Below are positions 46,391-58,900 of a DNA stretch of 64,000 nucleotides, in pieces. Positions within the stretch are counted from its first letter, which is position 1, and each line of letters starts with the position of its first letter. Origin of the DNA: Patiria miniata. Taxonomy: Eukaryota > Echinodermata > Asteroidea > Valvatida > Asterinidae. The notes under the pieces were generated by a model. It searched no databases. It saw nothing but the letters and a program-made list of their open reading frames with translations, and was not told where the DNA came from. Both the position numbers and the translations under genes were made by a program. Where the stretch lies: contig NW_024037057.1 of assembly GCF_015706575.1 (NCBI RefSeq), forward strand, positions 4,607,501-4,671,500. The letters are read 5' to 3'.

Positions 46391-47054
46391 GGGCCTGAAT
46401 TGAGCCGTATTCCCCTAAGTCAGGGGCCTCAAGCTCTCCCGAAGCCAAAACAGAACCGAAGCTGTGCCCTGGAAACCCACTTATATTTGGTTGTATCTAT
46501 CCAGCGGCATCAGACTTTGTAAACAATCGCATTCACGCGCGCTGTAAACACTTCAGTTTTGGACTTTTGGAACATGGCGTGATTTGATAAACCCCCATGA
46601 AGAATATGGCATTGTGAGAACACACGTACGTATGCTGCTTTAACATGGACGACAACCAGTTACACAAGCATAACCTTAAACTATACCCGTATTCGCTGTA
46701 AAAAAGTTCTTACAGAGTGGTTTTGGATGATCAAATGGCCGGGGCATTGATAAAGATGTCACTGTACTGGCACTGACAGCATGCATGTGGTATACAGAAC
46801 TAAACCTTACAGGGTTCAATGCTCGCAAGTGGTCATCAATTTGACACCGAAATGGATTTCAGAATAACACCTCTGTTAATAATTTCTCTTTTAAAATGAT
46901 AAAAAGCAGTGGCGCAGCCAGGATTATTTCAGGGGGATGGGGTGGGGGTGGGGCACCAGCACTTTATGAGGGGGCACCAAGGGCGGACCCAACATTTCCC
47001 CACAATGTCTAGATCACCACAAAAGCTGCAAATTCGAAAACTGAAAACGAAATC

Positions 47055-47175
47055 CACTTATTGGCCTAGGCGGGATTCGAACCCGGGTCACAGCGGTGGA
47101 GGGCGAGGAAAGTACCGCTACGTCAACCTGACTCCTCGAGAAATGCGAGTCGCCAGGGCTTACAAGCTCTATGAA
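47055..47175 (-). mobile_element. tRNA-derived SINE head
   Basis: On the minus strand GGGTTCGAATCCCGCCTAGG gives a B-box and acceptor-like end, with GTAGCGGTAC and GAGTCAGG-type sequence before it. An over-long variable region argues against a functional tRNA. Confidence 0.45.
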
Positions 47176-48700
47176 ATTGGTACTGCAGGTTTTGGTTCGG
47201 GGCGAACCCCCCCCCCCCCCCATACCCCGCTCGGTAAAAATTAGAACAAAAATCGCTGCCCAGAAATTCCACATTGCATGACCCCCTTGGTATTGTGTTC
47301 ACAATGTTTCGCTGATAACCCTTTGCAGTAAACGTCAAGGAATAGTGACTAGGAAGTGACTGAGATTGCACAACAGATCATCTAGAATCAAATCCGTATT
47401 GCTTCGCGCTCCACGCTCGCATATAATAACAGGTCGACTTTTTAGGGGTTGTCAACCCCTCCCCCACCCATTTTCGAATCATGCAACGGACCTGCACAGT
47501 GAATTGGGCGGAAGCAGGGCCTGTGGAACACTGGTGCCTAGGGCCTACGAAACACCTACGCCGGCCCTGGTGACGACGAAATCGCGGGAAAACACCCACA
47601 CACATAAACAAAGAATTTCTTGGGTGTATCGTTGAGGGCGCGTGCCACAATCCCCCATGAAGGGGTTCCAGTGAGTGTACAGTGATCGCAAGCCTGGATT
47701 TGGACTGCTTTGGACTGCTTTGGACCCGTAATTTGCCTCGTTGCAGCGCCCTCATTTGTCCAAGAGGCTCTAATGATCTAAAATTTGCCATTATGGCTTG
47801 AAATTTGCAGTACTTGAAGAAATTTCAAAAACTTCAGTTTCCGAAATGCGTAAATTAGGCTGAACATCTCCCAGATGTACACAGAATGCGCCAAACCCCT
47901 CTTCGCACTATTCAATCAGTTCTCAGATATACAGCATTATTCATATCCCATTGCTATGCTTTAGCGCCACCATTTTACCAGACCACTTTTCCCGGACTGG
48001 GGGTGGCGCTATACATCACATAATTCATGAAGGTTTACCGGAGCCCATAGCTTGGATGGAGACTCTGCATTTTAGGGTTTGTATCAAGTAAATGTCGAAG
48101 CTCTGAACCGGACCTGAAGGTGCTCTGATAGGAAAATCCGACTCCTATGAAAATCGGACCCCATTTTCCCTTTTATTGGTTAATCCCTCGCACGTGACAG
48201 GTCACTCTCCCCAAACGATCCTAAAAATAGCATAGTATCGTACTCACGCGTGCGCAATACTACCAATGAGTCCACATTTCATGGATTCGGATATTCACGC
48301 TACACCGGTATTTTGTTCATTGCAATGATGACCCACAATGCAGCGTAACATATTCATTCACTGCACATTTCCGGTCTGGCGGCTATCCTTAGAGAGTCTA
48401 TGGAGTGGGAGGTTATTTTTCGGTTTTCAAAATGGCGATAACTGTATGACTAGTTCTATATAGGGCGTTGTTACTAGTGGGACTCATCACTCATAGGTTA
48501 TTGGCTAATTGCGTCCCGATTTTTGAAGACTTGATATTTATCGGTTGTATTTGTGGCAAATTATTAACTGGTATGCACCCTTCTACTATTTTCCCCTTTT
48601 GACCGCCTTTAAAGCAATGACAAATGAGTTCAAATTGTTCTCCTTTCCCATTCAGGCCTTTATTTGCCAATTACTTATTTAAGACAAGTCTAAAAAATGA
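47176..48700. other. Intergenic, non-coding
   Basis: C-rich run near 47208-47221, otherwise unique-looking sequence with no gene that I can support. This part is not shared with the upstream flanks of A or C. Confidence 0.4.
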
Positions 48701-50707
48701 TTCACATTAATTTCCAATACAAAAGTAAAAGATCTCTTTTTTCCATCAGGATCAAAATTTAAAAGAAATACTAAATACTCTTCATTGTGGATAAAGTTAA
48801 CCCAAACTTTATTAAAAGAGACTTTTTCTCAACATGCAAACATTGATAACTGGCATTTGTTGCAAATGTTTTAAAATGTTTACCTTTCCTTTGATTGTCA
48901 ACAGTGTGATTCCTTTTTAAAAATTTGAACATAAAATGAAAAAATACCGACAATTTTTTTATACGGAAGTGTCCACAAATCGTATACACAATGTAGTTGG
49001 CTTGACATTAGGATTGGTTTCTCAGGAATTACAGTCCGCTAAAATCCAAACTTCAGAAATAGTTGGTTTTTATATCAACTATCACCAATGGTATCTTAAG
49101 GTTTCGGGCTTTTGACAAAATAATGCAATTTGGAGTATTTCCCCCATATGACACCATTTAACATTAATACAATAATTGTTTCTGCTTTAACTTTTCTAAC
49201 GTTGTCAACGTAAGCATAACATGAACACCCACAAAGAGGAATGGTGGGTAGTGGCCGCATTATACAGGTATACTGTCTACGCATGCGTACATATTTAATC
49301 TTTGAAGACCGGTCGCATTAAAAAGATTGTCTCTGCCAAATTAATCAACTACAAATTAATCAACTACACAATTTCAAAGGAACGTGTATGTAAACACTTC
49401 AAGCCATGAGAGACTGTTTTGATACAAAAATAAACGGTTATGGGTAAGATGTTCTTGTGGCACAATCAATATAAGCGTATTAATATGTACACTTTTAAAC
49501 TTTCAGTTCGATTCCTCAGACAAAGTCGAGTTTATCAAAGATATGTACAAGTTATAAACAGCATGGCACATTCTGGTAATCTTGATATTTCTTACTGACT
49601 GCATGCCATAATCTCATTGGTCCACATTATTAAAAATCGCATATATTGAGTAAATTCTTTACCAGGCGTACACAAACAATAAGTCAACGGCGACATAAAC
49701 CGGTGATTAGAGTATACAATTACTTAGGTACAATCATGCATGATAGGCTGTTCAACAAAACCAGGCTTTACTCAATCAAACAACCGCAGTCTCTTGTTAG
49801 TATCTTATTATGTTTACTAAGATGATGTCGTTAGAGAGGGTATATGAAATGAAGTATCTTCAATTTTAATGATTTTACTTGAAGGAGTTCTTAAGCTTAA
49901 CATTTATCTCACGTTTCACTTTTCTGGCAAGCAACAGAGCCGATGTTAAGCTGTCCTCGATTTCATTACGATGATATTTACACTGAGCCTGCATTGGACT
50001 AAACTCTTCAATTACGCTGGTATGAAATTGTCACAATGTCGATGTGTGTTGGATATTCATTACTCCCAAATCTGTGAGGCGGGTACAAACTAGTCGGCCC
50101 GTATACAGAGGGGAGCGGAGAACGCTTCACGATTCTTTTCCGGGAAATAATAGGGGGCCACTTTGCTTTGTTAGAAACAGAGGGAAGTTCTGAAGTGTGC
50201 CATGATAAAGCTGGGTGTGTCTGTATGTGTTTAGAGACTGATCTATTCTTTCACAAGCTGCACCAAGCCCCTTCATTTCAACTTTTTGGCTTGAGTTCCA
50301 AAATTAAATTCTGAAAAGAACTCCGTATCGAAAAAAAATCTCGATCCTGGTGGCTCGTGAATTGGCCCGGGGAGCGATAAGAGTACAAGTATTATCAATA
50401 ACAAAACCCGTCTCAAATGTACCTGTTTTTTTTTTTAAGTTAGAAACGGATTAGCTTGATTACGAATACTAATTTGTTTGTAAGTTGTTGAACGAATATG
50501 CATCATTTCTCTGTTCAACCAAAAATGCCTGGATTCAGTAAATTACTGCGTTACCTAAGTTTCTCACAACAATTTGTGACTTAAAGACTGACTCGATCTA
50601 AATGACTTCAAAATTATATACATCATATACTCTAGCTCACTCATCTTGTAGGCTACTTGGGCATGCACATCATATAAAAGATCCCGGCTCAGAAATACAT
50701 TGGACAT
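48701..50707. other. Downstream flank of copy C, related to the flanks of A and B
   Basis: Blocks such as AAAGATATGTACAAGTTATA near 49538 and CGGCGACATAAACCGGTGATTA near 49688 match the A flank (4306, 4459). No coding sequence seen. Confidence 0.5.
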
Positions 50708-51256
50708 CTAGTCATCTTCAGAAGACCCAAAATCAACTCCACTTCCCCATGCCTCGGATATGTGTTTCTTATCTTCTTCTGTCAACGAACAATCACCCAA
50801 TTTCAGGCTTCTAACATGCTTCATCTGTTTCAGGCAGCGAGCCCATGTTTGTGCAGAGCCACTCAAAGAATAATTTCCCTCAAAGCTGAGGGATTCTAGG
50901 GTTGGCATTCGACTTACTGCTGCAGCAAGGTGTTCAATGTCAGTGCTCTGCAGTGAGCAATGGATTAAATCCAACTCTCGAAGTTCTGTCATGATTTGTA
51001 AGGGTGGGGTCCACATAGCTGCGGAACCACCCAACCCACCGACGTCACGAAGGATCAACCTTACAACATCTCTCCGATTACTGAATGATTGTAAAATATC
51101 CGCCATACCCTCGCCCGTTACTGAGAGCCTCTGAATGCTCAGCTGTATGCCATTATTGCATTGCTGAACGCGACACCCCTCGGCGTAACTATCGCGACTG
51201 TCAATGTCCGAATATATCGTAAGACTCTCAATTATCCTCGGGAAAATCGGATGCAT
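50708..51256 (-). pseudogene. Copy C LRR block, C-terminal part
   Basis: About 180 codons ending in GSGVDFGSSEDD, the same acidic tail as gene A. Contains VQQCNNGIQLSIQRLSVTGE and LKQMKHVRSLKLGDCSLTEE. The frame matches neither of the two preceding parts without correction. Confidence 0.8.
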
Positions 51257-51291
51257 TAAAAAAGTATGAGTACGACTAAAGTCACATTTAC

Positions 51292-52760
51292 TTAAAGGTT
51301 AATATCGGCCAAGTTTGGCATCTCCCCAACCGATGATGCAATATATGGTAGATCTTGTTTATTTATGTTACATTCCGATAAATTGAGTGATTTCAGGTGA
51401 ACCATCCACTGCAAACTAGCCGCCCACGTTCCTGCATTATAGCCCAAGTGGCCATTACCTGAAAGGTTAAGATTGGCCAAGTTCGGCATCTCCCCAACCG
51501 ATGATGCAATATATGGTAGATCTTGTATATTTATGAAACATTGCGATAAATTGAGTGATTTCAGGTGAACCATCCACGGCAAACTAGCCGCCCACGTTCC
51601 TGCATTACCGCCTAAGTGGTCATTGCATGAAAGGTTAAGATCGGCCAAGTTGGGCATCTCCCCAACCGATGATGCAATATGTGGCATATCTTGTTCATTT
51701 ATGCCACATTCAGATAAATCGAGTGATTTAAGGTGCATCATCCTCTGCAGACTAGCTGCCCACGTTCCTGCTTTACCACCCAAGTCCTCATTGAACGAAA
51801 GGTTAATATTGGCTAAGTTTGGTATTTGACTTAAAGCTGCAGAGAGATGTTCAATGTCAATGCTTTGCAGTGAGAAATAACTTATATTTAACTCCTTAAG
51901 CTCCGTCATGTTTCGTAAGGGTGGGGTCCAGATACATGCGGAACCATCCAGACCATCCATGCCATCAAGGATCAAACTGACTAAATCTCTCCGATTACTG
52001 AATGACTGTAATATATCCGCCATATCCTTGCCGGTTAGTGAAAACCTGGTAATGCTCAGTTGTATGCCATTATCGCTTGGCTGAACACGCAACTCCTCAG
52101 ACCAACTACCAACATCACAATCCACCAGATTCCGCATTCGACTTACTGATTCAGCGATATATTTCACATTCCTACCTTTAATGCCACAATGACTCATGTC
52201 AAGCTTCTTTAGGTAAATCATCGACTGCAAACTAGCCCCCCACGTTCCGGCGTTACCGCCTAACCCCCTGTTGCCTGAAAGGTCAAGTTTGGCTAAGTTT
52301 GGCATCTCTGCAACCGATGATGCAATATGTGGTATATCGCGTTCATTTATGTCACATAAGGATAAATTGAGTGATTTCAAGTGAACCATCGACTGCAAAC
52401 AAGCTGCCCACGTTCTGGCGATACCACCCAATCCCTCATTGCCTGAAAGGTTAAAATCAGCCAAGTTTGGCATCTCCCCAACCGATGATGCAATATGTGG
52501 TAGATCTTGTTCATTTATGTAGCATGAAGATAAACTGAGTGATTTAAGGTGCATCATTCTCTGCAAACTAGCCACCCACGTTCCTGCGTTACCACCCAAT
52601 TTCTTATTGCCTGAAACATCAAGATCGGCAAAGTTTGGCATCTCCCCAACTGAAGATGCAATTTGTGGTATATCTTGTTCATTTATCTGGCATGAAGACA
52701 AATTGAGTGATTTCAGGTGAATCATCTTCTGCAAACTAGCCGCCCACGTTCCGGCGCTAC
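51292..52760 (-). pseudogene. Copy C LRR block, second part
   Basis: The LRR array continues in another frame from 52734 (MQKMIHLKSLNLSSCQINEQ) to a stop at 51292, just after LADINL. Alignment with gene A shows a one-base loss here (TTTTCAAG against CTTTAAG) followed by several stops. Confidence 0.8.
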
Positions 52761-55396
52761 CCCCAATTCCACATTAAATGAAAGGTTAAGATCGGCCAAG
52801 TTCGGCATCTTCCCCACCGATGATGCAATATGTGGTACATCTTGTTCATTTATGCCACATTTCGATAAATCGAGTGATTTAAGGTGCATCATCCTCTGCA
52901 AACTAGCCTTCCACGTTCCAGCGTTCCCACCCAATTCCTCATTGAATGAAAGGTTAAGATCAGCCAAGTTTGGCATCTCCCAAACTGATGATGCAATATG
53001 TGGTATATCTTGTTTATCTATGCCACATTCCCGTAAATCGAGTGATTTCAGGTGAATCATCCAGTGCAAACTAATCGCCCACGTTTCGGCGTTACCACCC
53101 AAGTCCTCATTGTCTGAAAGATCAAGATCGGCCAAGTTGGTCATCTCCCCGACTGATGATGCAATATATGGTATATCTTGTTCATTTATGCCACATGAAT
53201 GCAAATTGAGAGATTTTAGATGAATCATCAAGTGCAAATTACCCGCCCACGTTTCGGCGAAACCACCCAAGTCCTTATTGTCTGAAAGGTCAAGATTAGC
53301 CACGTTTGATATCTCCCCAACCGATGATGCAATATGTGGTATATCTTGTTCATTTATGCCACATGAATGCAAATTGAGTGATTTCAGATGAACCATCCTC
53401 TGCAAACTAGGCGCCCACGTTCCGGCGTTTCCACCCAAACCTTCATTGCCTGAAAGATTAAGATAGGCCAAGTTGGGCATCTGTCCAACTGATGATGCAA
53501 TATATGGTATATCTTGTTCATTTATGCCACATTTCGATAAATCGAGTGATTTAAGGTGCATCATCCTCTGCAAACTAGCCGCCCACGTTCCTGCGTTACC
53601 ATCCAAGTTCGAATTCTTTGAAAGATTGAGATCGGCCAACTTTGGTACTTGAGCTAATGCTGCAGCAAGGTGTTCAATGTCAGCACTTTGCAGGGAGCAA
53701 TCACTTAACTCTAACTCCTGAAGTTCCGTCAGGTTTTGCAAGAGTGGAGTCCAGATAATTGCGGAACCACCCAGACCGCAAACGCCACCAATTGTCAAAC
53801 TGACTAAATCCCTCCGATTATTGAATGACTGCAATACATTCGCCATATCCTCACCGGTTAGTGACAACCCGGTAATTCTCATTCGTATGCCTGTATCGCA
53901 TGGGTGAATACACAAATTCTCAGACAAACCATAAAAACTGCAATCCACCAGATTCCGCATGTGACTGACTGATTCAGCTATATATTTCACATCGCTACCT
54001 TTAATGCCACAATCACTCATGTCAAGCTTCTTTAGGTGAATCATCGACTGCCAACTAGCGGCCCACTTTCCTGCTTTACCACCTAAGTCCTCATTGCCTG
54101 AAAGGTTAATTTCACCGAAGTTGTGCATCCCTCCAACCGTTGACGTTGGTATTTGACTTAATGCTGCAGCAAGGTGTTCAACGTCAATGCTTTGCAGTGA
54201 GCAACATTTTATATTTAACTTCTGAAGTTTCGTCATGTTTCGTACGGGTGGGGTCCAGATACATGCGGAACCACTCAGACCATCAATGCCATCAAGGATC
54301 AAACAGACTACATCTCTCCGATTACTGAATGACTTTAAACTCTCCGCCATATCCTCGCCGGTTAGTGAGAACCCGGTAATGCTCAGTTGTATGCCATTAT
54401 CGCATGGCTGAACACGCAACTCCTCAGACCAATCACCCAAAACACAATCCACCAGATTCTGCATTCGACTTACTGATTCAGCGATATATTTCACATCGCT
54501 ACCTTTAATGCCACAATGACTCATGTCAAGCTTTTTTAGGTGAATCATCGGCTGCAAACTAGCCGCCCACGTTCCGGCGTTACCACCCAAGCCCATATTG
54601 CCTGAAAGGATAAGATCGGCCAGGTTTGGCTTTTTCCCAATCGATGATGCCATATGTGGTATATCTTGTTCATTTATGCCACATTCCGATAAATCTAGTG
54701 ATTTAAGGTGCATCATCCTATGCAAACTAGCCGCCCACGTTCCCGCGTTTCCACCCAAGTCCTTATTGCCTGAAAGCTTAAGTTCACCCAAGCTGTGCAT
54801 CTCTCCAACCGTTGAAGTTGGTATTTGATTTAATTCAGCAGCAAGGTGTTCAATGTCAAGGCTTTGCAGTGAGCAATTTTGTATATTTAACTTCTGAAGC
54901 CCCGTCATGTTTCGTAAGGGTGTGGTCCAGATACATGCAGAACCACCCAGACCACCAATGCGATCAAGGGTCAAACTGACTAAATCTCTCCGATTACTGA
55001 ATGATTGTAATGTATCCGCCATATCCTCGCCGGTTAGTGACAACCCCTTAATGCTCAGTGTTATGCCATTATCGCATGGCTGAACACGCAACCCCTCAGA
55101 CAAACGACCAAATTCCACCAGATTCCGCATTCGACCAACTGATTCAGCGATATATTTCACATCGCGACCTTTAATGCCACAGTTACTCATGTCAAGCTTC
55201 CTGAGGTGAATCATCGACTGCAAACTAGCCGCCCACGTTTCTGCCTTACCACCCAATCCCTTATTGCCTGAGAGGTCAAGGTTTGTTACATTCGCCATCT
55301 CTCCAACAGATGAGGAAATATCTACCCAATTACGCGGGTTTAAATTACAGTTCTTTAAACAGACTTCTTGAAGATTTTTCATTGTAGTCAGACCTC
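52722..55396 (-). pseudogene. Copy C LRR block, first part
   Basis: An open stretch of about 890 codons of LRR units (GGNAGTWAASLQRMMHLKSL, INEQDIPHIASSVGEMPNL, DCSLQSADIEHLAAALAQ). It starts at LTTMKNLQEVCLKNC, which aligns with the second LRR of gene A, and ends in a frameshift near 52765 where a CCACCC in other units reads CCCCC. Confidence 0.8.
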
Positions 55397-55524
55397 GCGC
55401 TACGATTTACCCAAGTGCGCCTCTTGCGGACATAAATGTAACCCCTTCGTGATGCCCCCAGTTGGAAAATATATAATCCACAATGTGAACTTTAGATTTG
55501 GATATATTTGAAATTGATACCGAC

Positions 55525-55708
55525 CTGGACGTTTTCCCTGATGTACAGACGCTGATGTCGTGCCTCCACACCGATCTTCTTCTGGATTGTTTTTTTGAGA
55601 GATGAGACGGATGTCTCAGGATGGAGTTCGAAATAAAGTGTCTTGGATCTATGTGAGGATGGAGTCCGGACAAAGACCTGCAGTTTCTGTTGTACGTCTT
55701 TGGTGTTA
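55525..55708 (-). pseudogene. Copy C exon 2, first half of Ubl1
   Basis: 184 bp, acceptor TTTTCACAG/T and donor GTCCAG/GTCGGT intact, encoding LQVFVRTPSSHRSKTLYFEL then HPETSVSSLKKTIQKKIG. Its partner exon 3 is absent, so the Ubl fold cannot be completed in this copy. Confidence 0.75.
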
Positions 55709-55967
55709 CTGTGAAAATAGGGGGAATTCCCGAGTAGTTTTAGAAATGCATTATTCTTAAATAGAATGGGATCAGTGAATAATTTATTTTGAAGCTATAG
55801 CCAAAGTTACATCCACTGTCACGAGTCTCGCAAAATTAGAAGAATTGCACAAGTTCACTCAACTTTTACACAAGTCGCTGGAAAGAGTCAATGATTCAAA
55901 CAAATCCTTCGATATTAGCTTACAATTATAACCCTCATTTTAAATGCATAATGTCATTGCTGTTTAC

Positions 55968-56203
55968 CTCTGACTTTCATGTGTCTGCGTTGATTGTCTT
56001 CGAGTCCATCGTTTCGATGGTCTCCTCTTTGCACAGCAATCATCCGATGACGTTTTCCTGTAATGCAGTACAGACAGGAAAGCTTGTTTCCTCCTTGGTT
56101 TGACTTTAGTCCTCCTGCTGATGAGTTTGGCGTTGGAGTGGTCGTACACGACGGCTGTTGCCTTAATGTATGCATTCAACTGCTGAACGGTCTTTCGCGG
56201 CAT
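55968..56203 (-). pseudogene. Copy C exon 1
   Basis: 236 bp with intact ATG and donor (CAGAG/GTAAAC), MPRKTVQQLNAYIKATAVVY start. Only a few bases differ from gene A exon 1. The 5' acceptor that precedes the ATG in A (TTTCAG) reads TTTCAC here; an AG four bases further on might replace it. Confidence 0.75.
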
Positions 56204-56394
56204 CTTGGTAGAGATCAGCACGAGTTAATGCATCCTTAGTGAAAGAATAGAAAAAAAAACAAATCAAGTTAAAACCAGTGCAATACTATCCACCGTTTCT
56301 GAGGAGCTGTACATATAAGCGAGGATACTACGATGTACATCGAGGATGGTGACTTTGAATAATAGGTGAGTTGACTTGAGAATGCACAGCTTAT

Positions 56395-58070
56395 GATGGA
56401 CTTGTAACTGACTTGTGATGGACTTGTGATGGACTTGTGATGGACTTGGGATGGACTTGTTATGGATTTGTGATGGACTTGTGATGGACTTGTGAAGGAC
56501 TTGTGATGGACTTGTGATGAACTTGTGGTGGACTTGTGTTTGACTTTTGATGAACCAAGGATGGACTTGTGATGGACTTGGGATGGACTTGGGATGGACT
56601 TGGGTTGGACTTGGGATGGACTTGTGATGGACTTGTGATGGACTTGTAAAGGACATGTGATGGACTTAGGTGATGGACTTGTGATGGACTTGTGATGGAC
56701 TTGTGATGGACTTGTAAAGGACATGTGATGGACTTAGGAGTTGACTTGAGAATGCACAGCTTATGATGGACTTGTAACTGACTTGTGATGGACTTGTGAT
56801 GGACTTGTGATGGACTTGGGATGGACTTGTGATGGACTTGTGATGGACTTGTGATGGACTTGTGATGGACTTGTGATGGACTTGTTATGGACTTGTGGTG
56901 GACTTGTGTTTGACTTTTGATGAACCAAGGATGGACTTGTGATGGACTTGGGATGGACTTGTGATGGAATTGTGATGGACTTGTGATGGACTTGTAAAGG
57001 ACTTGTGATGGACTTGGGATGGACTCGGGATGGAATTGGGATGGACTTGGGATGGACTTGTAGTAGACTTGTAATGGAATTGTGATGGACTTGGGATGGA
57101 CTTGTGATGAGCCAAGGATGGACTCGGGATGGACTTGGGATGGACTTGTGATGGACTTGTGATGGACTTAGGATGGACTTGGGATGGACTTGGGATGGAC
57201 TTGGGATGGACTTGTGATGGACTTGTGATAGACTTGTGATAAACTTGTGATGGACTTGGGACGGACCAGTGATGGACTTGGGATGGACTTGGGATGGACT
57301 TGAAATAGACTTGTAATGGACTTGGGATGGACTTGTGATGAACCAAGGATAGACTTGGGATGGACTTGGGATGGACATGGGTTGGACTTGGGATGGACTT
57401 GTGATTGACTTGTGATGGACTTGTGATGGACTTGTAAAGGACTTGTGATGGACTTGGGATGGACTCGGGATGGAATTGGGATGGACTTGGGATGGACTTG
57501 TAGTAGACTTGTAATGGAATTGTGATGGACTTGGGATGGACTTGTGATGAGCCAAGGATGGACTCGGGATGGACTTGGGATGGACTTGTGATGGACTTGT
57601 GATGGACTTGTGATAGACTTGTGATAAACTTGTGATGGACTTGGGACGGACCAGTGATGGACTTGGGATAGACTTGGGATGGACGTGTGATAGACTTGGG
57701 GTGGACTCGGGATGGACTTGGGATGGACTTGTGATAGACTTGGGATGGACTTGTAATAGACTTGTAATGGAATTGTGATGGACTTGGGATGGACTTGTGA
57801 TGAGCCAAGGATGGACTTGGGATGGACTTGTGATGGACTTGTGATGGACTTGTAATGGACTTGTAAAGGACATGTGATGGACTTGGGATGGACTCGGGAT
57901 GGACTTGGGATGGACTTGTGATAGACTTGTGATGGACTTGTGATGGGCTTTCGATAGACTTGTGATAGACTTGTGATGGCTGGTGATGGACTTGTGATGG
58001 GCTTGTGATGGACTTGTGATGGACTTTGGATGGACTTCTGATGGACCTGTGATAGACTTGTGATGGTCTT
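56395..58070. repeat. 11-bp minisatellite upstream of copy C, about twice the length of that in A
   Basis: About 150 copies of the GATGGACTTGT unit. Higher-order periods are exact multiples of 11: the block at 57001 recurs at 57441 (440 bp), and one at 57241 recurs at 57626 (385 bp). On the minus strand the unit has no stop in any frame, which creates long spurious reading frames. Confidence 0.9.
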
Positions 58071-58082
58071 ATGGATACTTAC

Positions 58083-58145
58083 AGGGACACGAAAACAACA
58101 ATGCCAAAGACCACCCCACATATACCATCTTTGAAGTTGATATGT
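58083..58145 (-). other. Candidate 5' exon of copy C
   Basis: Same arrangement as at 19904-19965: donor CCCT/GTAAGT at 58083/58082, upstream ORF MVYVGWSLALLFSCP, TATATAAA at 58169-58176. Confidence 0.35.
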
Positions 58146-58168
58146 AATGTTTAATATCAACTTAACGG

Positions 58169-58176
58169 TTTATATA
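58169..58176 (-). promoter_or_regulatory. Candidate TATA box of copy C
   Basis: TATATAAA on the minus strand in the context shared with 19990-19997. Confidence 0.35.
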
Positions 58177-58749
58177 CGAAATATTTTGTTGGACATTCGG
58201 CTTAATGTATTTCTAATGTTTGAACCATGACGACCTTGACCTTTAACCTATCGTGCCTAAAACAAATAGACTTTGGGGTACCCCGAGACGGACTCCCACA
58301 CCGTCTGAAGTTAATACGTTCAGCAATTCTAGAGATTTTCCTCTGAAACCATTTTCATTGTCTTAACCATTATGCTACAGCATAATGAGGTCCACAAATA
58401 GCTTCTGGGGACCCCAAGACCAATTTCTTAACACAAGGCATAGAAAATCGATGTTTGATTAGTATTCTTTTCAACCAATGTCAATTATAATAAATACATT
58501 TGAATTGTGATTTATTTGTGATTCTTTTTTTTTCAATGTTTATATGTGAGAAAAATCGAAATAACACGTGTTGTAAATAAAATGCAAATTAAGACTGAAC
58601 GTTTAGAAAACAAAAGAACAGTCTGAGAAATCCGCTGGAAAAGTAACAATATTTTGGGTCGAATGAATCAAAACTAGGAAATGCTTAGAAGCACAAGCAC
58701 AGAAAAAAAATTCTGTGGAGTAAGCTCATTTATGAAAAGCAAATGCAAT

Positions 58750-58900
58750 GAATCAATAAGCCTCTGTACTAATGACGTCACACTTTGTTTACATGAGCAT
58801 TTCCCTAGGGAGCCAGTGGGGGCCCACGGTCCACTGAGCACCATAGTAAGGTGCACATGTAAACAAAGTGTGACTTCATTAGTACAGAGGCTTCTTCAAA
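58750..58900. repeat. Fold-back with CRE-like site, second copy
   Basis: Duplicate of 20550-20700; the arms are about equally well paired and TGACGTCA is kept. Confidence 0.85.

Larger units (their letters stand above)
50708..56203 (-). pseudogene. Copy C: truncated chimeric NLR pseudogene
   Basis: Exons 1 and 2 (56203-55968, 55708-55525) are present with intact splice sites and almost the same DNA as gene A. The rest of the ten-exon gene is missing: intron 2 runs only to about 55404 and then passes directly into LRR coding sequence. No Ubl1 second half, no Death domains, no NACHT. The LRR block is broken by one-base losses near 52765 and near 51290. A stop codon lies five codons upstream of the junction, so the LRR block cannot be read through from the intron. 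I call it a pseudogene; a short transcript from exons 1-2 cannot be excluded. Confidence 0.8.

Noticed and set aside
46334..46522. 62-codon plus-strand ORF starting MFTILASLIIIFNVAAAEQG, signal-peptide-like
   Set aside because: Hydrophobic start may be chance in AT-rich DNA. No downstream exon, no conserved copy, and it overlaps the opposite unidentified ORF.
42245..47175. tRNA genes suggested by A- and B-box sequences
   Set aside because: Spacing and missing acceptor stems show tRNA-derived SINE heads; SINE tail phrases such as GCAAGGCACTTAAC follow.
56761..58160. Long minus-strand ORFs of 307-370 codons made of 11-residue SPSQVHHKSIT units (also one near 19670-19981)
   Set aside because: The 11-bp minisatellite has no stop codon on this strand in any frame, so 33-bp (11-residue) periodic ORFs arise automatically. 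Three frames are open at once and no start or splice context singles one out.
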